Positions 8,329 to 15,686 of a stretch of DNA of 64,000 nucleotides are shown one piece after another. The DNA comes from Hungatella sp. UBA7603 (GTDB taxonomy: Bacteria; Bacillota; Clostridia; Lachnospirales; Lachnospiraceae). Position numbers and translations under genes: made by a program. Numbering within the stretch: the first letter of the stretch is position 1; the number at the start of each line of letters is the position of its first letter. The notes beneath the pieces are model-generated. The model searched no databases and was not told the DNA's origin. It saw only the letters and a list, made by a program, of their open reading frames with translations. The stretch is taken from NCBI GenBank assembly GCA_002478865.1, contig DLJZ01000029.1, positions 52,251 to 116,250 on the forward strand, read 5' to 3'.

Positions 8329-8750
8329 TTTAGTGACATCCTCCTTTTAAGCGTCATGTGCATCCTGCAGGTCGTGCTTTTTATTTTATAGGGGAGTTCG
8401 TAGAACTTTCCAATAAAATAAAAAATGACCACTTTTATCAGCCTTAACAGCATGCTTTCAGTGGTCATAAATAGTCCTGTATTTGGACAGACTTCACCCT
8501 TTTGGGTATAAAAAAAGCATAACAATACTGTTACGCTCTCAAGTGTCCATCCAATACAGACATCTATTAAGGTATGATCTCCTAAAAAACAGGGGTCAAG
8601 CATTCAGTAAGGCTGAAATACCGGCTGTATAAGCCGATAAAAAGGGCGGACTTATGACGTTGTCATGTAGGTCTTTCCTTTTCAACTATTAAATTAGTTG
8701 TTTTCCTTTACGGCAATGCTTAACATTCACATACCTCTCTTTTCATAATT
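8264..8750 (-). promoter_or_regulatory. long structured leader of the ABC exporter operon
   Basis: Between the promoter (8759-8787) and the ATPase start lie about 490 bases without a convincing gene. Minus-strand hairpins include CAACTA/TAGTTG near 8688-8705, ATGAC/GTCAT at 8654-8666 around a four-codon mini-ORF (M-T-T-S), a CGGC/GCCG hairpin near 8621-8640, a strong terminator-type hairpin (8408-8468), TGTCACT/AGTGACA (8323-8338) and GAGTCTGAC/GTCAGACTC (8289-8308). This layout suits transcription attenuation, perhaps through a stalled ribosome, as known for some antibiotic-resistance leaders. A 92-codon open frame also crosses it but looks incidental. Confidence 0.6.
8408..8468 (-). terminator. 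attenuator-type terminator in the ABC operon leader
   Basis: On the minus strand ATGACCACT pairs with AGTGGTCAT (9 perfect pairs, loop about 26 bases), followed directly by TTTTTTATTTTATT. It lies about 150 bases before the ATPase start, so read-through must be regulated or partial. Confidence 0.7.
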
Positions 8751-8758
8751 ATGGTTTT

Positions 8759-8787
8759 ATACTACTCTACTATTTTATTCCTGTCAA
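8759..8787 (-). promoter_or_regulatory. promoter of the ABC exporter operon
   Basis: Minus-strand TTGACA (8782-8787) is separated by 17 bases from TAGTAT (8759-8764). It is the best vegetative-type promoter upstream of the leader. Confidence 0.55.
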
Positions 8788-8888
8788 TTGATTCTCATTA
8801 CAGTTTGATGATAGTGGTATTGAATGAAAACCTGTTCTTGTAAAAAATGCAAAAATAAATAGACTTATCTAATATTAATGTTAAAAAA

Positions 8889-9539
8889 TTATTTAACAGC
8901 AAGAATCATAGCAGTATGATCCATCTTAAAAACCTTTTCAACTTTTATAAAACCTGCCTCCTTTAACATTTTCATCTGATTGTCCAGAGTACACGGAATA
9001 TCATAATGATAGAATTCTCCTTTTGAAACATCCATATCTTTCATGAAACGTTGATACTCCCTATAAAAATAATCCTCCTCTTCCTGTGTTTCCACCATAT
9101 AATCACACTCAATATAGGTGCCCTTAGGCTTTAGTGTCTTAAATATCTTTTTATACAACCCTATCTTTGCTTCATGGGAAAAATGATGCATGGTTTGAAA
9201 GGAAATTGCACAATCAAATGATTCCGTTGCCAGTTCAACATCAAAGTAGCTTCCACAAATTAGTTGAAGAGATTTACCTTTGTATTTATCCTGTAATTTA
9301 TCCAGCATAGATTGAGTTAGATCAATGCCTGTCACTTGAATATTCGGAAAAGCTTTAAATACATTCTCTAATTCTAAACCAGTTCCACAACCAAGATCCA
9401 GCAATTGCTCGCATTGACCAGTTATTAAAGTTGGCAATATAACACATGCTTCTTTGTAGCCTGTTACATTGAATAGCATATGTTCCTCATATCCCTCTAG
9501 GCGATTTTCAAAAAATTTGCTCATTTCTTCTAATGACAC
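8889..9539 (-). CDS. class I SAM-dependent methyltransferase
   Basis: The 216-residue protein has motif I LLDLGCGTGLELENV, an acidic ribose-binding residue in VTGIDLTQSMLDKL, motif II in SFDCAISFQTMHHF and a C-terminal strand pair, as in Methyltransf_25 enzymes. The start is a GTG at 9539 with GGAGG seven bases upstream. Small-molecule methylation is likely, but the substrate is unknown. The promoter region shares a 16-base motif with that of the GNAT gene at 11.9-12.8 kb, which suggests common control. The plus-strand BAAT-type gene diverges from it. Confidence 0.82.
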   Translation of the reverse strand: MSLEEMSKFFENRLEGYEEHMLFNVTGYKEACVILPTLITGQCEQLLDLGCGTGLELENVFKAFPNIQVTGIDLTQSMLDKLQDKYKGKSLQLICGSYFDVELATESFDCAISFQTMHHFSHEAKIGLYKKIFKTLKPKGTYIECDYMVETQEEEDYFYREYQRFMKDMDVSKGEFYHYDIPCTLDNQMKMLKEAGFIKVEKVFKMDHTAMILAVK

Positions 9540-9627
9540 TTACTTACCTCCATAGGTTAGCATGCTTTACAATTCTCTTACCAATATGTTTTTTGTATTT
9601 TTCATCAATCCACAGTTGTATGTAATA

Positions 9628-9664
9628 ACTATACTCCCAAATGGATTAATATCTACCTCAATCT
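9628..9664 (-). promoter_or_regulatory. methyltransferase promoter region with shared 16-bp motif
   Basis: The minus strand reads AGATTGAGGTAGATAT (9649-9664). From its TTGAGG core there are 22 bases to TATAGT (9628-9633). The same 16 bases and the same 22-base distance to TATACT occur upstream of the GNAT gene at 12853-12889. Confidence 0.5.
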
Positions 9665-9694
9665 CTTTTATATATAAAATTAGCCTAAATATTA

Positions 9695-9753
9695 GTCAAT
9701 GCATTGACAATACGAAGTGTGCGGTTGTATGATACATATGTCAATATATTGTC
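9695..9753 (+). promoter_or_regulatory. promoter of the BAAT-type gene with two palindromic operators
   Basis: TTGACA (9704-9709), 18 bases, then TATGAT (9728-9733). The perfect palindrome GTCAATGCATTGAC (9695-9708) covers the -35 box. The near-copy GTCAATATATTGTC (9740-9753) lies just after the -10 box, 45 bp centre to centre. The MarR regulator encoded downstream is the obvious candidate to bind both. Confidence 0.6.
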
Positions 9754-9885
9754 TAATCTGTTTTTTTAGTTTCCGGAAATAATGCAACTAATATAATGTG
9801 CCTATTTAAGATTATGTAGAACCTATTCTAGAAAGGAAACGTATAGTGATAAAACCATTTGTACTCATTATACAAGGAAAATAAC

Positions 9886-11163
9886 ATGAAGATTGAAATC
9901 AAAAACCAGGAAGCTTTTGTAGATGAAAAAATACATATTAAAATTTCCGAACTAAGCCCCCTAAGCCATCTAAAAATAACCTTTCATATGGAATTACCTT
10001 GGTGCTCAGGCGAATTATTTTCCTCTTACGCTATATTTCAGCCAGATGACAAGGGAGAAGTAGATTTAGAACATGCCTCACCTATCGAAGGTACTTATGA
10101 AAACGCCAATTCTATTGGTTTACTTTACTCTCTAAGACTTACAACCTCCTATGGTAAAAATATTGCAGAAAATATTAATATTGAAAATCCCATTTTAATA
10201 AAAATCTCTTTTGAAACGTCATCGGATCAGCGTGAATTAACCTTAAAACGCTTTTTTAAATCAAAAGATATTGTAGTTAAAAAAATAAACCACACCTTTA
10301 CAGGGCAACTTTTTTACAAAGAACACTCAAGACGTAAAACCATTCTAATGCTTGGAGGCTCTGATGGAAACTTGGATAGTTTATCTTTGATGGCAGGTCC
10401 TCTGGCTTCCAGAGGTTTTAACGTTCTTACGGTCTCTTATTTTGGCACCATAAATTTGCCTGAAAAATTGGAAGAGGTCCCATTAGAATATTTCGAAAAA
10501 ATATTTGATTGGATCAAGACAAATGAAAGCACAGAATCAGAAGAAATTTATATCCATGGGACATCTAAAGGAGGTGAGCTTGCACTTCTACTAGCTTCCA
10601 AATACCCACAGATTAAAAAGGTTGTGGCTGTAGAACCACATGCTTACTGCTTTCAGGCTTTAAACGGATTAATGATTGGAGCTAATGCATCTTCCTGGTC
10701 CTACAAAAGAAAATCGGTTCCATTTATTAAAGTGAGAAATGAAGATTTCTATCAAGACCTGAAACTGCAAATAGATAAAGGAGTTCCCTTTGGTTTTTGC
10801 AACACCTACAAAAAGTCCTTATTAGCGTCTTTAAACAAAGAAGAAGCCAGAATTAAAGTTGAAGATTCTAATGCTGATCTTCTTTTAATCTGCGGAGAGG
10901 AAGATAACATATGGAACAGCTATGAAGCATGTCAGGAAATAATTAATCACCTAAAGAGAACAAACTATAAACATCGTGTGGAACTGCTATCGTATCCTCA
11001 GATGGGGCATCCTTTACCGGTGCCATTTATTATTCCTGTCAGTCTCACCACTGCTATCCCAATGAATGGAGGTATATTTTCAACAGGAGGAACTCTATTA
11101 GGCAATGCGGAAGGACAATACGACTCCTTTCAACGAACCATCAACTTCTTCCAAGACAAATAA
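9886..11163 (+). CDS. acyl-CoA thioesterase/BAAT-family alpha/beta hydrolase
   Basis: The 425-residue protein has the two-domain form of the bile acid-CoA:amino acid N-acyltransferase/acyl-CoA thioesterase family. An N-terminal beta domain (residues about 1-130) precedes an alpha/beta-hydrolase domain. The nucleophile elbow reads HGTSKGGELAL with Ser near residue 227, where the animal transferase has Cys. LLLICGEEDNIW supplies the Asp and QMGHPLPVP the His. A serine nucleophile favours hydrolysis over amino-acid transfer. The start is the ATG at 9886, seven bases after AAGGA; a TTG 27 bases upstream has no site. It is followed by a marR gene and controlled by a promoter with two palindromes. 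Confidence 0.78.
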   Translation: MKIEIKNQEAFVDEKIHIKISELSPLSHLKITFHMELPWCSGELFSSYAIFQPDDKGEVDLEHASPIEGTYENANSIGLLYSLRLTTSYGKNIAENINIENPILIKISFETSSDQRELTLKRFFKSKDIVVKKINHTFTGQLFYKEHSRRKTILMLGGSDGNLDSLSLMAGPLASRGFNVLTVSYFGTINLPEKLEEVPLEYFEKIFDWIKTNESTESEEIYIHGTSKGGELALLLASKYPQIKKVVAVEPHAYCFQALNGLMIGANASSWSYKRKSVPFIKVRNEDFYQDLKLQIDKGVPFGFCNTYKKSLLASLNKEEARIKVEDSNADLLLICGEEDNIWNSYEACQEIINHLKRTNYKHRVELLSYPQMGHPLPVPFIIPVSLTTAIPMNGGIFSTGGTLLGNAEGQYDSFQRTINFFQDK

Positions 11164-11174
11164 CAAAGTTAACA

Positions 11175-11203
11175 TTGACCATGATAATGCACTGCTTTAT
11201 AAT
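11175..11203 (+). promoter_or_regulatory. promoter of the marR-type gene
   Basis: TTGACC (11175-11180), 17 bases, TATAAT (11198-11203). The -35 box lies in GTTAACATTGACC, which contains one half-site (CATTGAC) of the palindromes found at 9695-9753, so autoregulation is possible. Confidence 0.6.
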
Positions 11204-11260
11204 AATAGATAAATCATTGATACAATCAGTGAATCGAATATTTGGAAGGTATTTATTATC

Positions 11261-11824
11261 ATGGACTTTGAAAGAGAGCTTCAATTACTGCACTTAATGG
11301 AACAAGTCTTTTCCAGTTTAATTTCCGTTTCAAATAAGCTTCAAGTTACCGGAGATAGATATAGTAACCCCTTCACCTCAAGGCAATACATGGTACTTTT
11401 GGGAATCCTTCATCTACCCAGCGACCAGGCTACTCTCAACAATATTGCGCAGAAGCTAGGAACCACAAAACAAAACACTGCTCAGATTATCGGCAGTCTT
11501 GAGAAAAAGAAATTCCTATCCATTGAACCCAGTTTAAAAGACAAACGGGCTATTAACGTAGTTATTACAGAATTAGGAATGGATACCTTGAAGCAGACGG
11601 GGCAAAACGTTTCTATTGATTTTATGGCAGACACATTCAAAGAATTTACGTCTGAGGAATTAGAAATATTCTGGAAATTATTAAAGAAACTCTACCGTTT
11701 CGATGGAAAAGAGCTTGATGGAATGGAAGAAGATGTAAAGATTCCAAACACGTATAGTGAACAAGAAATCTACACTTTAATGAAACGATTTGCACAGAGA
11801 AGAAAAGGAGAGAAAACAGATTAA
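11261..11824 (+). CDS. MarR-family transcriptional regulator
   Basis: This 187-residue protein has the MarR winged-helix layout: a helical N-terminus, then SRQYMVLLGILHLPSDQATLNNIAQKLGTTKQNTAQIIGSLEKKKFLSIEPSLKDKRAINVVITELG, where the recognition helix and the DxR wing tip (KDKRA) are clear. A C-terminal helical segment is somewhat longer than usual. It lies just downstream of the BAAT-type hydrolase on the same strand with its own promoter, and palindromes in the hydrolase promoter make it the likely repressor, probably relieved by an acyl or aromatic ligand. A terminator overlaps its stop codon. Confidence 0.88.
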   Translation: MDFERELQLLHLMEQVFSSLISVSNKLQVTGDRYSNPFTSRQYMVLLGILHLPSDQATLNNIAQKLGTTKQNTAQIIGSLEKKKFLSIEPSLKDKRAINVVITELGMDTLKQTGQNVSIDFMADTFKEFTSEELEIFWKLLKKLYRFDGKELDGMEEDVKIPNTYSEQEIYTLMKRFAQRRKGEKTD

Positions 11825-11843
11825 GCTGTTTTTTCTCCTTTTC
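11803..11843 (+). terminator. terminator overlapping the end of the marR-type gene
   Basis: AAAAGGAGAGAAAACAG (11803-11819) pairs with CTGTTTTTTCTCCTTTT (11826-11842), 17 pairs with one G-U, with a 6-base loop that contains the TAA stop. It should also stop transcription from the other strand. Confidence 0.75.
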
Positions 11844-11927
11844 TATTGTCTAGTCGCTTGTTTTTTAATGTGGCGTTATTGTACAATTTCAAAACGCCAT
11901 CCGGTTCGTTTTGCTACATGCTTCTAA

Positions 11928-12803
11928 TTACGTATGCGACAAAGTAGGAATTTTTTGCTTATGCCCCTCTAATTCAATCAGAGAACTTCCCTTTCCATGA
12001 AGTATCGTATCCTCATCCATACTTTCTTCCCACAAAAATCCATCTGTATCAAGTGGTGTAAACCCCAAAGTCACCTTTTTAACTTCTTTTCCAAATGAAG
12101 CTATAATTTCGTCCAAGTTCACCTTGTTGGGGGCAAAGATCTGATCAATGAATAGATCACCCTCATCAAGCTCTGCAATCACATAAGCATTCTGATTCTT
12201 CACCTCGTAGATATTTTCAGACATGAATTGGGTTGCATAAAACATGACAAGTTCCATATTTTCAAGCATCCATAAGCTGCTTTGAGCACAGCTATTGATA
12301 ATGGCTGCCTCTAAAAGCTTATAATCTTCTTTTGATTTCATAGGAATTTTCATAGCTGTCATTTCAGATTGGTTGTTTGGATATTGATAGAAACTGTGCT
12401 CCACCATTTTCTTATAACCAAATTTAGGATAAAAATCCAGAACCGTCTCATTTGCAAATAGAAAAAATCCATCAGCACTCTTACCAAAATCAGAATCAAC
12501 TTCTTCCATCAGACGCCGAATGAGTCCCTGATTTCGGTACGCTTCCTCTGTCATTACTGTCCCAAGTTGAATATAATTTCTTATCTTTCCATTGTGCATA
12601 AACTTCATAGGACTCACTGAGACATTTGCAACAACCTTATCATTATGAAGAAAAGAATAAGGAATATACTTTCCTGTCCAATATCCATTTTGATACCAGC
12701 CCTCAAAATTAAGCTCAAATACAGACTGAGCCAGTTCATTAAAGGATTTTCTATAGGTATTGTCGGCCTGATATGCTTTTATAAATCTGTAATCGTTTTC
12801 CAT
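11928..12803 (-). CDS. GNAT acetyltransferase, two-domain (Eis-like)
   Basis: The 291-residue protein has an N-terminal GNAT domain with the acetyl-CoA motif QLGTVMTEEAYRNQGLIRRLMEEV near residues 78-101 and a longer C-terminal half that resembles a second degenerate GNAT or SCP2-like domain, as in Eis-type enzymes. Acceptors of this group include aminoglycosides and protein lysines; none can be assigned here. AGGAG lies five bases before the ATG. Its promoter carries the same 16-base motif as that of the methyltransferase at 8.9 kb. The gene lies between the marR terminator and an Xre-methyltransferase fusion gene. Confidence 0.75.
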   Translation of the reverse strand: MENDYRFIKAYQADNTYRKSFNELAQSVFELNFEGWYQNGYWTGKYIPYSFLHNDKVVANVSVSPMKFMHNGKIRNYIQLGTVMTEEAYRNQGLIRRLMEEVDSDFGKSADGFFLFANETVLDFYPKFGYKKMVEHSFYQYPNNQSEMTAMKIPMKSKEDYKLLEAAIINSCAQSSLWMLENMELVMFYATQFMSENIYEVKNQNAYVIAELDEGDLFIDQIFAPNKVNLDEIIASFGKEVKKVTLGFTPLDTDGFLWEESMDEDTILHGKGSSLIELEGHKQKIPTLSHT

Positions 12804-12852
12804 CTAATCTCCTAACTCATTTGTGAAATAAAACCTGCAGTGATCTTAGATA

Positions 12853-12889
12853 AGTATATACTAAAATAAACTGATATCTACCTCAATCT
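12853..12889 (-). promoter_or_regulatory. GNAT gene promoter region with shared 16-bp motif
   Basis: The minus strand reads AGATTGAGGTAGATAT (12874-12889). The TTGAGG core is 22 bases from TATACT (12853-12858). Sequence and spacing copy the motif at 9628-9664. Confidence 0.5.
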
Positions 12890-12914
12890 TAATTATAATT
12901 AAACTTAAGCTGTG

Positions 12915-14039
12915 CTATACCTTTCTTCCAAAGGTAATTATTTCACCTAGTGCATGAGTATAGGAGACCTTACCTTGATTTTGTGTAAAATAATCTGAAA
13001 GCACTTGATTTTTGTGTAAAAAGCTTTCCGCCTCTTTTCTGCTCATCCCATGATTTTCCATATACTCCACTGATCTTTCTAGTCTCTCCTCATTATCATT
13101 GCTTGTTAAAAGGTTAGCCATCAAAAAATCTTCCACTTGCTGTTCATATGCCTCCATTTCAGGATATACAAAAGAGACCCTGTCATTCATTCGGATCTCA
13201 ATCTGCTCCAAACCTAATTTTCTCATATGATGTGCGGTCCTAATCGCAGCAGCATAATCACGACCCTCACTCTCAAGCTCCTTTTTCCAGACCTTCTTCA
13301 GACCGGAATGTTCGCACAAATAGCTGTATTCCATGCCCTCCACATATAAGCCATTACACTCAAATTCTCTGTTAACATCAATGGATATAATAAGAGAATT
13401 CTTCGATCCATGACCAATCATGTTAGTGAGGAAATGTTCACTCTTACTGACATGCCTTAATACATTCTGACAAATCACTACATCAAATTTGTAACTTGAC
13501 GGATACTGAAAGAAATCAGATGTAATGAATTTTCCCTGAACTCCAGTGCGAAGAAACAGGTCCTTCCCCTCTTTGACCAATTCCTCCGTGAAATCAATGC
13601 CTGTATAAGTACTTCCTTTTGAGAGCAGTGGCATCATTAAGAGGCCAAGTGCGCCATATCCACAACCACAATCTAAGACCTTCACTGGAGAGTTTATTTT
13701 CCATACCTGCTCAATCAGGAATTTCATATAATCCTTATTCCAGAGGTTTTTTCTGGTCCGCATCAGATAGTCAAGCTTCTTGGCCCAAAATTCCTTTGTA
13801 TCTGTTTTTGCCGGAAGATATTCTTCTCCTCCCAATGGTTTTAATCCCAGTAACTCATCAACTGTGACATGAAAATACTCTGCCAGTTCTGGTAGCATAC
13901 CGATATCAGGCATGGTTACTCCGTTTTCCCATTTACTTATAGTCTGATAGGATACACCAATGGCATCTCCTAGCTCCTGCTGCGTTATGTTCCGTTTCTT
14001 GCGCAATACCGCAATCTTTAAATGAATATGTTTTTTCAT
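12915..14039 (-). CDS. Xre-type HTH regulator fused to a SAM methyltransferase
   Basis: The 374-residue protein begins with an HTH_3 domain (residues 1-65, with ITQQELGDAIGVSYQTISKWE and the following LPELAEYFHVTVDELLGL). Residues about 95-230 form a class I methyltransferase (VLDCGCGYGALGLLMMPLL, YTGIDFTEELVKEG, FDVVICQNVLRHV). The C-terminus is helical with no recognised domain. The ATG at 14039 is chosen because AAAGGGGG lies upstream of it; the upstream ATG at 14057 would put that site inside the gene. The fusion suggests a regulator that senses or uses SAM, or an enzyme that controls its own promoter. This is inference. Confidence 0.78.
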   Translation of the reverse strand: MKKHIHLKIAVLRKKRNITQQELGDAIGVSYQTISKWENGVTMPDIGMLPELAEYFHVTVDELLGLKPLGGEEYLPAKTDTKEFWAKKLDYLMRTRKNLWNKDYMKFLIEQVWKINSPVKVLDCGCGYGALGLLMMPLLSKGSTYTGIDFTEELVKEGKDLFLRTGVQGKFITSDFFQYPSSYKFDVVICQNVLRHVSKSEHFLTNMIGHGSKNSLIISIDVNREFECNGLYVEGMEYSYLCEHSGLKKVWKKELESEGRDYAAAIRTAHHMRKLGLEQIEIRMNDRVSFVYPEMEAYEQQVEDFLMANLLTSNDNEERLERSVEYMENHGMSRKEAESFLHKNQVLSDYFTQNQGKVSYTHALGEIITFGRKV

Positions 14040-14161
14040 CTTGATCCCCCTTTCCACCTATCATACCTCATGGTTTGCCTGTTGTATTCTCCTCATATTG
14101 CGATTTCACTCGCTTATTACGGGAGTTTGGAAAGTGGGATATTTATCATATTTCCTTTAAA

Positions 14162-15034
14162 TCAATAAATCTCTTTCGCATCCTTCGGCAACCTTCTAAC
14201 ATGCTCTAAGAAATTCAAGCTACTTTTTCCCTCTGCCTCATTATACTCATACCCAAGCGTATCTCCCACATACCTGGCTGTTTGATCAAAAAGATGGCAC
14301 ATTCTAATAACGGCTTCCCACCCTTCCTCCAAATCAGCAGAAAAATAAGTGGATAAATATTCGTTCCATTCCACTTCTGTCAGCCATCGATTCATATACT
14401 TACCGGACTTACCTATACTTACAGAAAAATCCGTTATTATTCCCACTTTCCAGGATAAGACCTTTAAAAGTTGTTTCCGAATCAAGTAATTAACCATATC
14501 TTGAGCATAAACCATTTCTTCACGCCACAGACCCTTTGCCACATTGTTAAGGCACCACCAAAACTCATTGCAGGCACATAAGAATTGAAACTGGCTGGGT
14601 CGTTTCACCCAGTGATCCTGATCCGTAGACAAATCCATAGGAGGGAGCACGTTGGTTTTATCCAGTAAGATTTCACACAAGCGGTCTTTGGTGATATTTT
14701 CTCTCGCATGCTCTACTGATTCAACATGCAGATCCAAACGATTTCCGTCAGTAAACTGGATCAACCAGCCATAACATTGAAATTCATCACTGGATAAGCC
14801 AGAATGTTCCTCTGGATACTGCATATATAATCTCTCGCCAAACCGGTCAATCCATAGCCGGTCCTTGATAAATGGCTCCACCTCATCCACCACATAAACA
14901 ATATCATAATCCTGGAAAATATCCTTCGTTGCATTTTTATTAGTCCTGGAACCATTCATATAAACCGCCAGAATCCGGCTATCTTCCCTTGCGGTATTCA
15001 AGATCAAATCAAACATCTCGGTCTCATTCCTCAT
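14162..15034 (-). CDS. aminoglycoside 6-adenylyltransferase-like nucleotidyltransferase, ANT(6) family
   Basis: The 290-residue protein matches the ANT(6)/AadE family over its length. MFDLILNTAREDSRILAVYMNGSRTN gives the GS motif near residues 28-29, and FQDYDIVYVV gives the metal-binding DxD. The central LQFTDGNRLDLHVES-like segment is present (QFTDGNRLDLHVES), as is the helical C-terminal half with FQFLCACNEFWWCLNNVAKGLWREEM, typical of streptomycin adenylyltransferases. Members confer streptomycin resistance, but many chromosomal homologues have not been tested. GGGGGAGAG precedes the ATG. It lies just downstream of the Nudix chimera in the same direction. Confidence 0.82.
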   Translation of the reverse strand: MRNETEMFDLILNTAREDSRILAVYMNGSRTNKNATKDIFQDYDIVYVVDEVEPFIKDRLWIDRFGERLYMQYPEEHSGLSSDEFQCYGWLIQFTDGNRLDLHVESVEHARENITKDRLCEILLDKTNVLPPMDLSTDQDHWVKRPSQFQFLCACNEFWWCLNNVAKGLWREEMVYAQDMVNYLIRKQLLKVLSWKVGIITDFSVSIGKSGKYMNRWLTEVEWNEYLSTYFSADLEEGWEAVIRMCHLFDQTARYVGDTLGYEYNEAEGKSSLNFLEHVRRLPKDAKEIY

Positions 15035-15098
15035 TTTCGCTCTCCCCCAAACGACTTTTGGATCAATTTTTCCCCTTCACACACTTAAAACAGTAAAG

Positions 15099-15659
15099 TT
15101 ACAAATACCCTAATTCCCTCACCTTTTTTATAAGCTCAGGCTGAATCAAAGGGTATGTCCAATTATCCGGCAGATGTTTTGTGATCCAGATACTCTCTAT
15201 CTCACTATGGAGTTCCTTTTCAAATGTCTGAATGTTTGCATAACAAAGCATTCCAAAGGATTCCTCTCCAATTTGCTCTCCAGTAACTCTTTTATTAGAG
15301 ACAGAGTACACGCATACTGGCTTTAATTCAAAGTCAATGGCCCCAGTTTCTTCCTGCAATTCTCTCATTGCCGTAACTAGTATTGCTTCCCCTGGCTCCC
15401 GGTGTCCTCCAGGCGCCTCATAGGTATCCCGGTCTTTATGCTTGCAAAAGACCCATTTCTCTTGAGTCCGGCTTATGATTACAGCAAATTTCAGCTTATT
15501 ATCTTCAACCTCGTTATAAAACTTTACTTCGGTTACAATATTGGGAACCTTCTCAACATGCAATTGCTCCGGTTTCCCCTCCCCGGTCAAAGGCTGGGTC
15601 CTATCATCTCCCCAGCCATTCTCCGGTTCGGCATGACGTACAAAATATACTTCTATCAC
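15099..15659 (-). CDS. Nudix hydrolase with an N-terminal histidine-phosphatase remnant
   Basis: Residues about 41-186 are a complete Nudix domain with the 23-residue box at 85-107 (GHREPGE to RELQEETGA). Residues 1-29 (MIEVYFVRHAEPENGWGDD to LTGEGK) are the opening of a histidine phosphatase with its RHG-like motif (R8, H9, A10), but the rest of that domain is missing. The start is a GTG at 15659 with AAAGGGGG five bases upstream, so translation begins at the phosphatase remnant. It appears to be an in-frame deletion fusion of two neighbouring genes. The Nudix part probably hydrolyses a nucleoside-diphosphate derivative or oxidised nucleotide. It is downstream of the MerR gene. Confidence 0.8.
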   Translation of the reverse strand: MIEVYFVRHAEPENGWGDDRTQPLTGEGKPEQLHVEKVPNIVTEVKFYNEVEDNKLKFAVIISRTQEKWVFCKHKDRDTYEAPGGHREPGEAILVTAMRELQEETGAIDFELKPVCVYSVSNKRVTGEQIGEESFGMLCYANIQTFEKELHSEIESIWITKHLPDNWTYPLIQPELIKKVRELGYL

Positions 15660-15686
15660 CGTATCCCCCTTTGAGTCCTCTATCTC

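Noticed and set aside
8325..8603. Ninety-two-codon minus-strand frame in the ABC leader
   Set aside because: It crosses the terminator hairpin and other stems, has no good ribosome site and unusual composition; the region is better read as a leader RNA.
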